A DNA stretch of 64,000 nucleotides from Pseudoalteromonas luteoviolacea NCIMB 1944 (GTDB taxonomy: Bacteria > Pseudomonadota > Gammaproteobacteria > Enterobacterales > Alteromonadaceae): positions 1-64,000 of the forward strand of contig NZ_AUXS01000022.1 in the NCBI RefSeq assembly GCF_001625565.1, in the 5' to 3' direction. Under the pieces are notes generated by a model. It did not search any database. It was not told the DNA's origin and worked only from the letters and a program-made list of their open reading frames with translations. The number at the start of each line of letters is the position of its first letter. The first letter of the stretch is position 1. Below are positions 52,452-61,863 of this stretch, piece by piece. The position numbers were made by a program, and so were the translations under genes.

Positions 52452-53312
52452 ATGTACAGGCTCATACTTATTTGGTTATTGCTAGTAAGCCAGGCGTCTA
52501 TTGCGACAGAAACAATTCGCGTTCGAGGCAGTCAGTCAGAGTATGATAGTACCCATAATTACTATGTGGGACTCATAGAGCTGGCTTTTGATAAACTCAA
52601 TAAACCAATTAGGATTCAATTTTCACCTTATATGGTGCAGGACAGAGCGCTCTTTGAACTGCAGTCTAATCGTTTAATTGACTTGTACTGGGCAGGTACC
52701 AACCAGCAAAGAGAATCAGAATTGGGCGTGGTGCCCATTCCACTGATTAAAGGGCTACTCGGGTATCGAGTTTTTACTATTCATCAAGATAGTGAACAAT
52801 TCTTTTCTCAAATCAAATCTTTAAAATCGCTAAAAAATACCACTTTGTGTCAAGGGCAGCACTGGCCTGATACAGACATCATGCTAGCGGCGGGCCTTAG
52901 CGTGATCACCAACGTCGTATATGAAAACATGTTTAAGCAAGTCTATGCAGATAGGTGTAAAGCCTTTCCCAGAGGGATCAATGAAGCCTTCTCTGAAGTA
53001 GAAAGTCGAAAAAAAATCATGCCTAAGTTAATGGTATTTGATGATGTTATTTTGCACTATCGGTTCCCAATGTATTTTTTTACTCATAAAAACAACACGC
53101 AGCTCATTGATGATCTGAAGTCGGGCTTAATGCTGGCAATCAAAGATGGAAGCTTTGATCAATATATCCAAACTCACCCTACGACCAAGCATTTGTTTCC
53201 CCTTAGCAAATGGGACGATAAAACGATATTGACCATAGATAATCCGTTTCTACCTAAGTCCACACTGACTGATGATAAAGAGCTATGGATAGAACTCGGT
53301 AATAAAAAATAG
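52452..53312 (+). CDS. Periplasmic solute-binding-protein-like protein
   Basis: A 286-residue protein with a signal peptide (MYRLILIWLLLVSQASIA). The mature part has the type II periplasmic-binding fold of family-3 SBPs: ETIRVRGSQSEYDSTHNYYVGLIELAFDKL, then DLYWAGTNQQRE, a hinge with LGYRVFTIHQDS and a C-terminal LKSGLMLAIKDGSFDQYIQTHP. No transporter genes adjoin, so it could be an orphan ligand sensor, as many such proteins are in Alteromonadales. The ATG at 52452 is chosen (GAGAG upstream) over a TTG at 52428. Confidence 0.7.
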   Translation: MYRLILIWLLLVSQASIATETIRVRGSQSEYDSTHNYYVGLIELAFDKLNKPIRIQFSPYMVQDRALFELQSNRLIDLYWAGTNQQRESELGVVPIPLIKGLLGYRVFTIHQDSEQFFSQIKSLKSLKNTTLCQGQHWPDTDIMLAAGLSVITNVVYENMFKQVYADRCKAFPRGINEAFSEVESRKKIMPKLMVFDDVILHYRFPMYFFTHKNNTQLIDDLKSGLMLAIKDGSFDQYIQTHPTTKHLFPLSKWDDKTILTIDNPFLPKSTLTDDKELWIELGNKK

Positions 53313-53502
53313 CGGCCAACTATATGAATCTTAGAGATAGAAGCAAAAGTCGATTACATACGAGCGTAAACAGAGAGTGGAGCATCCTGAAATCGTAATT
53401 TAATGGCATGCTTAGCATAAAGCCTTAGAAACGACATCATGCGATTACCCCATCAACTCCGCGCACACTATCTACAAATTAAAGAGCTCAGATATCGATG
53501 TA

Positions 53503-53640
53503 GGTATAGATAAAAAACGACTTAATACTCACTATCGTCACGTGTCAAATCGTCCTACTCACATCGGAGAGCTTTAATGGTGTGACATCGTCGCATATCA
53601 TTTTTTAACACAATAAGGCTTGTCAGGGACTCCTGATATT
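53503..53640 (+). pseudogene. Decayed fragment of the membrane protein at 50154
   Basis: About 120 bases match the start of the 50154 gene: TGTCAAATCGTCCTACTCAC versus TGTCAAATCGCCCTTTTAAT, then GAGAGCTTTAATGGTGTG versus GAAAGCTTAAATGGTGGTG and CATATCATTTTTTAACACA versus CATCACTTTTTAGCTCGAG. The reading frame is broken by stops. It ends just before the REP at 53648. Confidence 0.7.
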
Positions 53641-53647
53641 GCCAATC

Positions 53648-53720
53648 TCAATGGGGTCAGGGTTATTGATTTCATAGTGAACGCTTGCTACTCAAGCTTC
53701 AATGCGCTGACTCCCCTGAT
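53648..53720. repeat. Short REP pair, right member degenerate
   Basis: TCAATGGGGTCAGGGTTATTGATT (53648-53671) is followed by a degenerate inverted copy TCAATGCGCTGACTCCCCTGAT ending at 53720. Confidence 0.6.
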
Positions 53721-53899
53721 AGAAAGGCTGTATCTAGCAAAAAATTGACACCTTAGGTGGAATTGACCTCGAATAAAAATATTTTGCCCACTACTTTCAA
53801 GGCCTAGCAAAGTAATCTCGCGCTACGTAGAAAGCTTGGTTTAAAAAATGCATCAAGAACTCACTAAGAAAAAAATTTAAATTGAGTGATGTCACCACC

Positions 53900-54214
53900 A
53901 TGAATGAAAGCACAAATACCGTGTATGTATTGAGCGGCTACGCAAAATGCTCGACCACAGATCAAAGTAAATACAAACTCGGCAACAAGCACTCTATCGG
54001 CCTGTTAACGACCGATAAAAACTACAAAGATAATATCAACAACCTTAAAACCTTTATCAAAGATTTAGGTTGGGACTCCATCACGTTTTGCATGGTTGAA
54101 GAGGTTGATGATATCAATACTTTGTCCAATGACGTTTTGATATCTAGTTTTCAGCGCGCCCAGAAAAATGGGCAGTCATTGGTGGTTAATGACTTGCCTA
54201 TTACCGTGCACTAG
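53900..54214 (+). CDS. Small cytoplasmic protein of unknown function
   Basis: A 104-residue protein from ATG 53900 (an in-frame TTG lies at 53882; neither has a strong RBS). Predicted mixed alpha/beta (NTVYVLSGYAKCSTT, HSIGLLTTDKNYKDN, LKTFIKDLGWDSITFCMVEEV, SSFQRAQKNGQSLVVND). No motif recognised. Bracketed by REP elements at 53648-53720 and 54273-54430. Confidence 0.5.
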   Translation: MNESTNTVYVLSGYAKCSTTDQSKYKLGNKHSIGLLTTDKNYKDNINNLKTFIKDLGWDSITFCMVEEVDDINTLSNDVLISSFQRAQKNGQSLVVNDLPITVH

Positions 54215-54272
54215 CGGCAAAGAGATTATGACTATGAGCGCAGCGAGAGCACTCTCTTAAAACAATGAAACT

Positions 54273-54430
54273 GTGGGGTCAGAGTCGTTGATCGTTCATG
54301 TTATTTGGGATTACCAACCTCATTTGAACAGTGACGATGCGGGCTGTTGGTCATTCAAAGTAGCAATTAAAGCGAGCATTTTGAAAGGGTTCATATGACT
54401 CTGACCCCTTTGATTGACCCCTTTGATTGA
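54273..54430. repeat. Composite REP pair with 100-base spacer
   Basis: TGGGGTCAGAGTCGTTGATC at the left (54273-54293) and ATGACTCTGACCCCTTTGATTGACCCCTTTGATTGA at the right (split, 54395-54430). The right end has a tandem duplication of a 13-base tail GACCCCTTTGATT. Spacer unlike that at 52036-52336. Confidence 0.7.
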
Positions 54431-54451
54431 CTAACACAAAGGTCGACTACT

Positions 54452-55444
54452 CTACTCTTTTCCTGAGTACTCATTCGCACGCTTTAAGCTTTGTAAGTCA
54501 TTAAAACGTACTCCGTGCTGGGCCATAATTGGCCGTATTTTTTTGCTTATCAATTGCCGAATATAAAAGGGTTGATTCGGTACAAAGTGATGAATGGTAT
54601 GTGTACGGCCAAAATCGAAACAAAATAGTTGAAAAGGTAAAAACCAGCGACTGGTGATCACATGTGTTTGCTCTAACATATTACTCACACCACCATAGTA
54701 GTGCATTGAAGAAGTAATTAAATTAAGAGAGGTTGAACGAATAATATTTGGTACTATCAATACCACCATCAAGAACTCAGCAACTGCAAGCAACTCCACT
54801 CCCCATGCAGGTAATTCAAATGGGTGAATAAATTGCAGTACATAATAAACAATCACACTATGTAAGATTGCAAAGTAAATCGTCGCCAGCGGAACACCTG
54901 CATTAAAGACCTGAAAAAACTTAAAGTCACGTATTTCTTTACTAAAACGCTTTGAATTGATCAATAAACCCAGCAGCCCATCAGCTACCACAACCGCTCT
55001 CAAAAATGGAGACTTAATACCATTACCCACCAGGCGCTCCTCTAAGTCTTGTGGAGTACCAGAGACTTTATGATGATGTAAGTGGATCTTCCTGCGATAC
55101 CAAGGGTTCACAGTGTTTGGTCGCATCAACCAAACAATTAGCATCATAAAGTTATGTATAAATGGATGCTGATTAAAATACTGCTTATGGAGCAGGTCAT
55201 GCTCTAATTCATGGGCAATAGAAGTAATAAAGGCAACTAAAATAACGCACAGCCACGCAGGCACAACGGCGAAATAATAAAGCGTCACAACGCCAATAAA
55301 GGAGCATAATGACAACAGAAAAATCACCATCGCAATGCTGTTTTGCTGCTTAAGAATAGGGTAACGCCCTCTTAGCGATGACTCTTCGGCTTTAATCGCT
55401 GTCACTATCGCATTGATATTCTGATTCGCTGTTAATTTTGACAT
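54452..55444 (-). CDS. Fatty acid desaturase-family protein
   Basis: A 330-residue membrane enzyme (PF00487 type). Three histidine boxes for the di-iron centre: HELEHDLLH (about residues 78-86), HLHHHK (about 121-126) and HTIHH (about 285-289). Four membrane helices in two pairs. The family inserts double bonds or hydroxyl groups in acyl chains, carotenoids or alkyl substrates. It is monocistronic, with REP elements on both sides. Confidence 0.85.
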   Translation of the reverse strand: MSKLTANQNINAIVTAIKAEESSLRGRYPILKQQNSIAMVIFLLSLCSFIGVVTLYYFAVVPAWLCVILVAFITSIAHELEHDLLHKQYFNQHPFIHNFMMLIVWLMRPNTVNPWYRRKIHLHHHKVSGTPQDLEERLVGNGIKSPFLRAVVVADGLLGLLINSKRFSKEIRDFKFFQVFNAGVPLATIYFAILHSVIVYYVLQFIHPFELPAWGVELLAVAEFLMVVLIVPNIIRSTSLNLITSSMHYYGGVSNMLEQTHVITSRWFLPFQLFCFDFGRTHTIHHFVPNQPFYIRQLISKKIRPIMAQHGVRFNDLQSLKRANEYSGKE

Positions 55445-55484
55445 TGATAGCTGTACTAAATAGTTGATATTAGAATCATACCGG

Positions 55485-55506
55485 AATCAATGGGGTCAGA
55501 GTAAAC
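55485..55506. repeat. REP repeat, GGGGTCAGAGT orientation
   Basis: AATCAATGGGGTCAGAGTAAAC; right arm is altered. The left member of a pair with the tandem copies at 55556-55670. Confidence 0.65.
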
Positions 55507-55555
55507 GGTTTTTGAAATTCACGTTACGCCTTCCCCAACGTATCCAGACAAAAGT

Positions 55556-55670
55556 AGCGGGTCAATTGAAAGCAGGATCGAAATACTCTGACCCCATTGA
55601 CTTAGCGGGTCAATTGAAAGCAGGATCGAAATACTCTGACCCCATTGACTTACACTGACCCCATTGATTT
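55556..55670. repeat. Two identical 48-bp repeats carrying REP ends
   Basis: The 48-base unit starting AGCGGGTCAATTGAAAGCAG and ending TACTCTGACCCCATTGACTT occurs twice with no difference (55556-55603 and 55604-55651), followed by a third partial end ACACTGACCCCATTGATTT (55652-55670). A recent slippage-type duplication at a REP end, next to the thioesterase stop. Confidence 0.9.
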
Positions 55671-56094
55671 ACATCTCGTATTGCTTAAGTATCGTCAGCA
55701 TATCGCCTGAAATGGGCGCTTTTTGTCCCGTTTTCATATTAAACATCACCACAGTTGCGTACCCTGTTGTACATATTGCTTGCAGTGATTCACTCAACGC
55801 CTCGTAGCGCATGGTAAAACGATCTTCTTTGATGTCAGTAATATATGAACCAATATACAAGGTATCAGGAAAAGTCACCGGTCGTTTGTATTGCGCATAA
55901 GTATCACGTAGAACCGGGCTATGGCTGGGTTCAGATAAAATAGAAAGTAAGCCTGTTTGTTTTAAAAAATCAATGCGTGCGGTTTCGAAATAACGAAAGT
56001 ACGACACGTTATTCACATGCCCCAATGCATCCATTTCACCCCATACCACATTAATTTTTGTGTTAATTGCAAACTTTTCGAAAAACTCCTGCAT
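55669..56094 (-). CDS. Acyl-CoA thioesterase, 4HBT hotdog fold
   Basis: A 141-residue hotdog-fold thioesterase. The 4-hydroxybenzoyl-CoA thioesterase-type pattern is NVVWGEMDALGHVNNVSYFRYFETARIDFLKQTG, with the catalytic Asp in MDALGHVNN. The length agrees with YbgC/FcbC-like enzymes. It hydrolyses acyl-CoA; the exact chain length is unknown. It is upstream of the REP cluster and separate from the gcv genes. Confidence 0.85.
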   Translation of the reverse strand: MQEFFEKFAINTKINVVWGEMDALGHVNNVSYFRYFETARIDFLKQTGLLSILSEPSHSPVLRDTYAQYKRPVTFPDTLYIGSYITDIKEDRFTMRYEALSESLQAICTTGYATVVMFNMKTGQKAPISGDMLTILKQYEM

Positions 56095-56242
56095 GACCTT
56101 ACCTCAAATTATGATTATTTATTTTGAGAGTAACAACTCATCGTACCAGCAGCAAGGTGAGTTTGTGCGAAGGGTTTAACTATAGGGAGTTGTCTTATTA
56201 ATTTGGTATCAAAGTTAAATCGAGAAGATTTGTATTCTAAAG

Positions 56243-56269
56243 AATCAATTACTCTGACCCCTTTGATTA
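56243..56269. repeat. REP repeat, ACTCTGACCCC orientation
   Basis: AATCAATTACTCTGACCCCTTTGATTA, in the promoter region of the thioesterase gene. Rightmost copy of the family in the window. Confidence 0.75.
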
Positions 56270-56300
56270 GGATTGCAGCTGAGCCTAGCACCTCTGCAAA

Positions 56301-56330
56301 ATGACCCCTGACCTCCGTCAGGATGACGAA
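56301..56330. repeat. Hairpin related to the 58-bp array
   Basis: CCTGAC, CTCC, GTCAGG followed by ATGACGAA. The CAGGATGACG end is the same as in the units at 23245-23564. A single dispersed copy of that second repeat family. Confidence 0.6.
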
Positions 56331-56356
56331 AGTAAGAACCCCAAAACTCACCCACA

Positions 56357-56388
56357 AAAAAACCGCCTTAATTTCTTAAGGCGGTTTT
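56357..56388 (-). terminator. Terminator of gcvP
   Basis: On the minus strand AACCGCCTTAA, loop GAAA-type, TTAAGGCGGTT, followed by T7. Strong stem and T-run, 47 bases after the gcvP stop. Confidence 0.9.
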
Positions 56389-56434
56389 CAAATCAAAATC
56401 CATGTCAGGATTTTTCCCGACAATCAGATATCAA

Positions 56435-59332
56435 TTACTCTGCATATGTCTCAACAGCTGGACATGAACAGATAAGGTTACGGTCACCGTATACGTCATC
56501 GATACGCGTTACCGTTGGCCAGAACTTGTCTTTCGCTACCGCTGGTACTGGGAATGCAGCATAGAAGCGGTCATATGCACGCTCCCACTCGTTGCCTAGT
56601 ACGTCAGCTTGTGTATGCGGTGCAAACACTAGTGGGTTGTTCTCAACAGACCACTCACCAGACTCAACCTTAGCAATCTCTTTACGGATTGAGATCATCG
56701 CTTCGATAAAGCGGTCAATTTCAACCTTAGACTCAGACTCAGTTGGCTCGATCATTAACGTGCCTGCAACTGGGAACGACATGGTCGGTGCATGGAAGCC
56801 ATAGTCCATAAGACGCTTCGCCACATCCATTTCAGTAATGCCAGATGCTTCTTTAAGTGGACGTAAGTCAACAATACACTCGTGTGCAACACGATCGTTA
56901 CGGCCGCGATATAGCACTGGGTAGTGATCCGCTAACTTAGCCGTTAGGTAGTTCGCGTTCACAATTGCCATTTCAGTTGCTTGCTTAAGACCTTCGCTGC
57001 CCATCATGGCAATGTATGCCCATGAGATAGGTAGAATTGCCGCTGAGCCATACGGCGCTGCTGATACTGCACCGTTGCCCTCTGTGGTGCCCGCAACATT
57101 GATGATGCTGTGGTTAGGCATAAATGGCGCAAGGTGCGATTTAACACCGATAGGACCAACACCTGGACCACCACCACCGTGTGGGATACAGAATGTTTTG
57201 TGTAGGTTCAAGTGCGATACGTCAGAGCCGATGAAACCAGGACTTGTTACACCAACTTGCGCATTCATGTTCGCGCCGTCCATGTATACTTGACCGCCGT
57301 GCTGGTGAACAACATCACATACTTCACGGATAGTCTCTTCGTATACACCGTGTGTAGACGGGTAAGTAACCATGATGCAAGATAGGTTCTCAGACACTTC
57401 TTCTGCTTTTGCACGTAAGTCGTCAAGGTCAATGTTACCTTTGTCGTCACATCCAACAACCACAACCTTCATGCTTGCCATTTGTGCAGACGCTGGGTTA
57501 GTACCGTGTGCAGAGCTTGGGATCAAGCATACGTTACGGTGACCTTCACCACGTGATTCATGGTATTTACGGATCGCGATAAGACCCGCGTATTCGCCTT
57601 GTGCACCTGAGTTTGGCTGTAGTGAAACTGCATCGTAGCCTGTGATATTTACAAGCCAGTCGTGCAGTTCAGTCATCATTGTTTGATAACCTTGTGCTTG
57701 CTCAAGTGGACAGAATGGGTGAAGCTCAGCGAATTCAGGCCAGGTTACTGGGATCATCTCCGCTGTCGCGTTTAGCTTCATAGTACAAGAGCCCAAAGAG
57801 ATCATTGAGTGGTTCAATGCTAAATCTTTGTTCTCTAAACGCTTGATGTAACGCAGCATTTCAGTTTCGCTGTGATACTCATTAAAGTTTGAATGGGTAA
57901 GGATTTCGTCATCACGTACCAAGCTTGCTGGAATACCTATGATGCCGTTTGCCGCAACCTCTGCGTCAAGCGCAGCCACATCAAGACCGTGACCTTCGCC
58001 AAGGATAATGTCGAATAATTCTGTGATGTCAGCGCGTGTTGTTGTCTCATTCAGTGCGATTGAGTACTCGCCTGCATGGTTAATTGCAAAGTTCACTTCG
58101 TTTGCAACTGCACGTGCTACAACGGCGTTTTTGTCTGCTTCTTCTGCTACAACTGTGATGGTATCAAACCAAGTGTCGTGCTTCAGCGCAACGCCTTTTG
58201 ATTTAAGGCCAGAAGCCAAGATGCTTGCAAAGCGGTTGATACGCTGTGCAATCGTCTTAAGGCCTTGTGGGCCATGGTATACCGCGTAGAATGCTGCCAT
58301 GTTCGCTAGCAGTACCTGCGCTGTACAAATGTTTGAGTTCGCTTTTTCACGGCGAATGTGCTGCTCACGCGTTTGCATCGCCATACGTAATGCGTCGTTG
58401 CCTAAACGGTCTTTAGAAACACCGATGATACGACCTGGCAGTGAACGCTTGTACTTGTCACGTGTTGCAAAGAATGCAGCGTGTGGACCACCGTAGCCCA
58501 TAGGTACACCAAAACGCTGTGCAGAACCAAGCACCACGTCAGCACCTAATTTACCTGGCGCTTTTAATAGCATTAAGCTCATGATGTCGGCCGCAACACA
58601 GGCAATCGCTTTTTTGTCTTGTACTTGTGCGATAAGGTCTGTGAGGTCTACCACTTCACCAGATGTTGATGGGTACTGGAATAGTGCACCGAAGATCTCG
58701 TGGTTTGCAACGTCACTTGCAGGCGCTACAACTACGTCAAAACCAAACTGTTCAGCACGGGTGCTTACTACGTCAATTGTTTGAGTGTGTACGTCATCTG
58801 CAATGAAGAAAGTATTTGCTTTTTTCGCTTTTGCTACACGCTTAGCCAGGGCCATTGCCTCTGCCGCTGCTGTAGACTCATCAAGCAAAGATGCACTTGC
58901 CAAATCTAGGCCTGTCACATCCATAGTTAGTGTTTGGAAGTTAAGAAGAGACTCCAAACGCCCTTGTGCGATCTCTGGCTGGTATGGCGTATACGCTGTG
59001 TACCAACCTGGGTTTTCTAACACGTTTCGTAGAATAACATTAGGCACGTGTGTTGGGTGATAACCTTGGCCGATGTATGATTTAAATACTTTGTTTTGGC
59101 TTGCTACTGATTTTAGGTAGCTAAGCGTTTCAACTTCAGTACGGCTTTCACCAATCTTAAGACCTGTTTCTAAACGAATAGAGTCAGGTACCGTTTGACC
59201 GATCAGCTCTTCAACACTTGATACTCCAAGCTCAGCAAGCATCTCGCTTACTTGTGCGGCATTCGGGCCGATATGGCGACGAATAAAGTCTTGCTTTTGC
59301 TCTAATTGTTCAAGAGATTTGGCGTTTGACAT
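56435..59332 (-). CDS. gcvP: Glycine dehydrogenase (decarboxylating), P protein
   Basis: A 965-residue single-chain P protein, the usual length for the fused form. N-terminal half has the [10 protein letters not shown] and [21 protein letters not shown] segments. C-terminal half has [11 protein letters not shown] and the PLP-lysine motif [16 protein letters not shown]. It binds glycine, releases carbon dioxide and passes the aminomethyl group to lipoyl-GcvH. The gcvH gene is upstream on the same strand, but a terminator-type hairpin lies between them, so gcvP may have partly separate expression. Confidence 0.98.
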   Translation of the reverse strand: MSNAKSLEQLEQKQDFIRRHIGPNAAQVSEMLAELGVSSVEELIGQTVPDSIRLETGLKIGESRTEVETLSYLKSVASQNKVFKSYIGQGYHPTHVPNVILRNVLENPGWYTAYTPYQPEIAQGRLESLLNFQTLTMDVTGLDLASASLLDESTAAAEAMALAKRVAKAKKANTFFIADDVHTQTIDVVSTRAEQFGFDVVVAPASDVANHEIFGALFQYPSTSGEVVDLTDLIAQVQDKKAIACVAADIMSLMLLKAPGKLGADVVLGSAQRFGVPMGYGGPHAAFFATRDKYKRSLPGRIIGVSKDRLGNDALRMAMQTREQHIRREKANSNICTAQVLLANMAAFYAVYHGPQGLKTIAQRINRFASILASGLKSKGVALKHDTWFDTITVVAEEADKNAVVARAVANEVNFAINHAGEYSIALNETTTRADITELFDIILGEGHGLDVAALDAEVAANGIIGIPASLVRDDEILTHSNFNEYHSETEMLRYIKRLENKDLALNHSMISLGSCTMKLNATAEMIPVTWPEFAELHPFCPLEQAQGYQTMMTELHDWLVNITGYDAVSLQPNSGAQGEYAGLIAIRKYHESRGEGHRNVCLIPSSAHGTNPASAQMASMKVVVVGCDDKGNIDLDDLRAKAEEVSENLSCIMVTYPSTHGVYEETIREVCDVVHQHGGQVYMDGANMNAQVGVTSPGFIGSDVSHLNLHKTFCIPHGGGGPGVGPIGVKSHLAPFMPNHSIINVAGTTEGNGAVSAAPYGSAAILPISWAYIAMMGSEGLKQATEMAIVNANYLTAKLADHYPVLYRGRNDRVAHECIVDLRPLKEASGITEMDVAKRLMDYGFHAPTMSFPVAGTLMIEPTESESKVEIDRFIEAMISIRKEIAKVESGEWSVENNPLVFAPHTQADVLGNEWERAYDRFYAAFPVPAVAKDKFWPTVTRIDDVYGDRNLICSCPAVETYAE

Positions 59333-59472
59333 TAGTCCAGATTCCTATGATCCAAATAAAATGGGTGTTCCTGCATTGATGCCTGACATTTTTGCCAGAC
59401 AAAGGCCTTGGTAACGCAGTCACAAATAATGCTTTGAACGTTAACCAAACCAAAGCGGTTTGATTTAACAAC

Positions 59473-59497
59473 AAAAGCCCCAAAAAATGGGGCTTTT
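59473..59497 (-). terminator. Hairpin terminator between gcvH and gcvP
   Basis: AAAAGCCCC, loop AAAAAA, TGGGGCTTTT, with a T-run on both strands; 14 bases after the gcvH stop. It should lower transcription into gcvP or end a gcvT-gcvH message. Confidence 0.8.
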
Positions 59498-59511
59498 AAT
59501 CACACAACGAA

Positions 59512-59901
59512 TTAGTCTTCGTCGATTGAGTTTTTGTAACCTTCGTGGTCAAGTAGGTTTTCAAGCTCTGACTCGTCAGACGCTTTAACTTTGAATAACC
59601 AACCGTCGCCATATGGGTCGTTGTTAACAGATTCTGGTGAATCTTCTAGCTCTTCGTTGATTTCAACGATAGTTCCAGTGATTGGTGCGTAGATATCAGA
59701 AGCCGCTTTTACAGACTCAGCAACTGCACAGTCTTCGCCAGCATCTACTTCGTCATCAACGTCAGGTAGGTCAACAAATACCATGTCGCCTAGAAGCTCT
59801 TGTGCATGCTCAGTAATACCTACAGTGAATACACCATCGCCTTCGCTGCGAACCCATTCGTGTGAAGATGCGTATTTTAACTCGCTAGGAATGTTGCTCA
59901 T
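59512..59901 (-). CDS. gcvH: Glycine cleavage system H protein
   Basis: A 129-residue lipoyl carrier protein. The lipoyl-lysine is Lys65 in [15 protein letters not shown]. It has the family N-terminus [14 protein letters not shown] and the end [11 protein letters not shown]. It shuttles the aminomethyl group between P, T and L proteins. It lies 62 bases after gcvT and before gcvP. Confidence 0.98.
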   Translation of the reverse strand: MSNIPSELKYASSHEWVRSEGDGVFTVGITEHAQELLGDMVFVDLPDVDDEVDAGEDCAVAESVKAASDIYAPITGTIVEINEELEDSPESVNNDPYGDGWLFKVKASDESELENLLDHEGYKNSIDED

Positions 59902-59963
59902 TTTTTGTTCCTTTGGTCGTTTTAGTTGGGCAACCGCCCATAATTCTACTCGTTACAATGATC

Positions 59964-61046
59964 TTAGATCACTGACTTACCGTTACGTACGAAGCTAGGC
60001 TTCACAACTTTAACGTCTACTAGCTTTTTGCGCATTTCAACTTGTGCAGTTTCCCCAGTTGAACGAGGAACACGTGCCAACGCCACGCTAAAACCTAAAG
60101 TCGGAGAGAATGTACCAGAAGTTATAACACCTTCGCCACCTTCTACGATAACTTTAGAGCCACCGCGCAATACACCTTTGCTTTCAAGCACCAAGCCAAC
60201 CAGCTTATCAGTGCTCTTATCAGCACGTTGTTGCTCAACTACTTTACGGCCAATGAAATCACGATCTTCTGGTTCCCAAGCAATGGTCCAAGCCATATTA
60301 GCAGCCAGTGGAGAAACCGTTTCATCCATATCAGAGCCGTACAAGTTCATGCCCGCTTCTAAACGTAGCGTATCACGTGCACCTAAGCCAGCCGGACGCA
60401 CACCTGCGTCAAGTAATTGCTGCCAAAGTTCTGCTGCATCGTCGTTATGAACAACGATTTCGTAACCTGCTTCACCAGTATAACCGGTTGTTGCAATAAA
60501 TAGTTTTCCAGCTTCAACACCAAAGAATGGCTTCATGCCTTCAACTGCTGCACGCTGCTCATCATTTAAGATAGTCGCTGTTTTTTCTTTTGCATTTGGG
60601 CCCTGTACTGCAATCATTGCGTACTCTGGACGCTCAGTGACTGTCACTTCAAAATCAGCGGCCACTGTACCAATGTGTGCAAGGTCTTTTTCACGCGTTG
60701 CAGAGTTTACAACTAGACGATAATCCGTTTCTGTGAAGAAGTAGATGATAAGGTCGTCAATAACACCACCTTGCTCATTCAACATGCCAGTATATAGTGC
60801 TTTACCAGGCACAGTCAGTTTTGCAACATCGTTTGCCACAAGCTTGCGTAAGAATGCTTGTGCGTCAGCACCTTTAACATCCACAATGGTCATGTGCGAT
60901 ACGTCAAACATACCCGCATCTTGACGCACTGCGTGGTGCTCTTCGATTTGTGAACCGTAGTTGATTGGCATTTCCCAACCGTGGAAATCAACCATTTTAG
61001 CGCCTGCTTCTAGGTGCTTAGCATGTAGTACTGTTTTAGAAGTCAT
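59964..61046 (-). CDS. gcvT: Aminomethyltransferase, T protein
   Basis: A 360-residue tetrahydrofolate-dependent T protein: [12 protein letters not shown], the catalytic Asp region in [14 protein letters not shown](S)DMDE, and the C-terminal GVVTSGTFSP-like segment [21 protein letters not shown]. It releases ammonia and forms methylene-tetrahydrofolate. It is the first of the gcvT-gcvH-gcvP series, about 115 bases downstream of a truncated GcvT-like gene on the same strand. Confidence 0.98.
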   Translation of the reverse strand: MTSKTVLHAKHLEAGAKMVDFHGWEMPINYGSQIEEHHAVRQDAGMFDVSHMTIVDVKGADAQAFLRKLVANDVAKLTVPGKALYTGMLNEQGGVIDDLIIYFFTETDYRLVVNSATREKDLAHIGTVAADFEVTVTERPEYAMIAVQGPNAKEKTATILNDEQRAAVEGMKPFFGVEAGKLFIATTGYTGEAGYEIVVHNDDAAELWQQLLDAGVRPAGLGARDTLRLEAGMNLYGSDMDETVSPLAANMAWTIAWEPEDRDFIGRKVVEQQRADKSTDKLVGLVLESKGVLRGGSKVIVEGGEGVITSGTFSPTLGFSVALARVPRSTGETAQVEMRKKLVDVKVVKPSFVRNGKSVI

Positions 61047-61102
61047 ACTTGTCCTTCACTTTTTTGTGTTATGTAAGTCACTTTAGGTGCTTTACATATA
61101 AT

Positions 61103-61118
61103 CGAGGTAAAAACCTCG
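61103..61118. repeat. Hairpin in the gcvT leader
   Basis: CGAGGT, loop AAAA, ACCTCG: a 6-bp stem 57 bases before gcvT. It lacks the tandem-aptamer features of a glycine riboswitch. Possibly a weak terminator of the upstream gene. Confidence 0.4.
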
Positions 61119-61161
61119 AAGGGGTTAATCTTGAGCCGGTGACCAGCTCAAATGCACGGAA

Positions 61162-61734
61162 TTAATTTACGCAAAAACCTTCTGCGCTGAGCTTTTTTTG
61201 CCACGCTGAAAGTGGGTCTTGCTGCGCGATAAGTTGATGCTGCTGTACACCATCTTGCAGTAAAGTTGTGATGAATACATCACCACTTTGTTTGCCATAA
61301 CAAGCCTGTAGGTCAGAAATGCCTATGCCAGGTGTGAGCGAAAAGTTCGTTAATAATGAATCAAATGCAGCATTTCCACTGAGCTGTGCGATAACTAGGT
61401 CTTCTCGACGTACAAGTTCAATATCGTACTCGTGCTCATGCTGTTCAACTAACGCCTGTAAGGTTAGTGCAGCGTCTTGATCCAAAATAAAGCGATAAGC
61501 TGTCTCACTAAAGTAGTAAACCGCATAACGGTGACCGTTGGCAAATGTGCCTTGAATTCCAAGCCCAGGCGCTATCAACTTATTTAAATTGATCCCAAGC
61601 TCTTGATTAAGGAAAGGCGTCGTTTCAAAGCCACTAAAATCTAATACCACTTGACCTGCCAGTGCACTGTAAGCATTCTTTGCTGGTACAGTCCCTTGAC
61701 GGTGTTTGGCAAAAATTATCGGAGAAAACGTCAT
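61162..61734 (-). CDS. Truncated GcvT-like folate-binding-fold protein
   Basis: A 190-residue protein that resembles the N-terminal half of GcvT: KLIAPGLGIQGTFANGHRYAVYYFSETAYRFIL aligns with [32 protein letters not shown] of gcvT at 59964-61046, and VRREDLVIAQLSGNAAFDSLL aligns with [21 protein letters not shown]. The catalytic Asp and folate-site Arg of T protein and the C-terminal barrel domain are missing. So it is probably a non-catalytic derivative, perhaps regulatory or a partner of the gcv system. It lies directly upstream of gcvT and opposite a LysR regulator. Confidence 0.65.
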   Translation of the reverse strand: MTFSPIIFAKHRQGTVPAKNAYSALAGQVVLDFSGFETTPFLNQELGINLNKLIAPGLGIQGTFANGHRYAVYYFSETAYRFILDQDAALTLQALVEQHEHEYDIELVRREDLVIAQLSGNAAFDSLLTNFSLTPGIGISDLQACYGKQSGDVFITTLLQDGVQQHQLIAQQDPLSAWQKKLSAEGFCVN

Positions 61735-61801
61735 ACAACCACCTTAGTGAAATTAAGATGGACAAAAGTATAGGGTGGCAGATAACCAACAACAAATTGT
61801 A

Positions 61802-61825
61802 ATTATTTATCAATTGATAAATAAT
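61802..61825. promoter_or_regulatory. Perfect 24-bp palindrome, candidate LysR operator
   Basis: ATTATTTATCAA and its complement TTGATAAATAAT join without spacer. It lies 38 bases before the LysR ATG, in the divergent promoter. A second partial copy TTATCAATTGAT occurs inside the start of the lysR coding sequence at 61873-61884, 66 bases further. Confidence 0.65.
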
Positions 61826-61863
61826 ATTAATGTATTCAAGATTTATAAATAGCTTTTTTAAAT

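Larger units (their letters stand above)
53313..53899. other. Intergenic with pseudogene fragment and REP pair
   Basis: Holds the decayed fragment at 53503-53640 and the REP pair at 53648-53720. No intact gene. Confidence 0.5.

Noticed and set aside
55464..55658. Open reading frame with internal protein repeat
   Set aside because: It is made of the 48-bp tandem REP duplication read in frame (repeated AGQLKAGSKYSDPIDL). No RBS and no independent support.
61047..61161. Glycine riboswitch before gcvT
   Set aside because: Only a small hairpin is visible; the paired aptamers typical of glycine riboswitches do not fit in 115 bases and the conserved cores are not seen.
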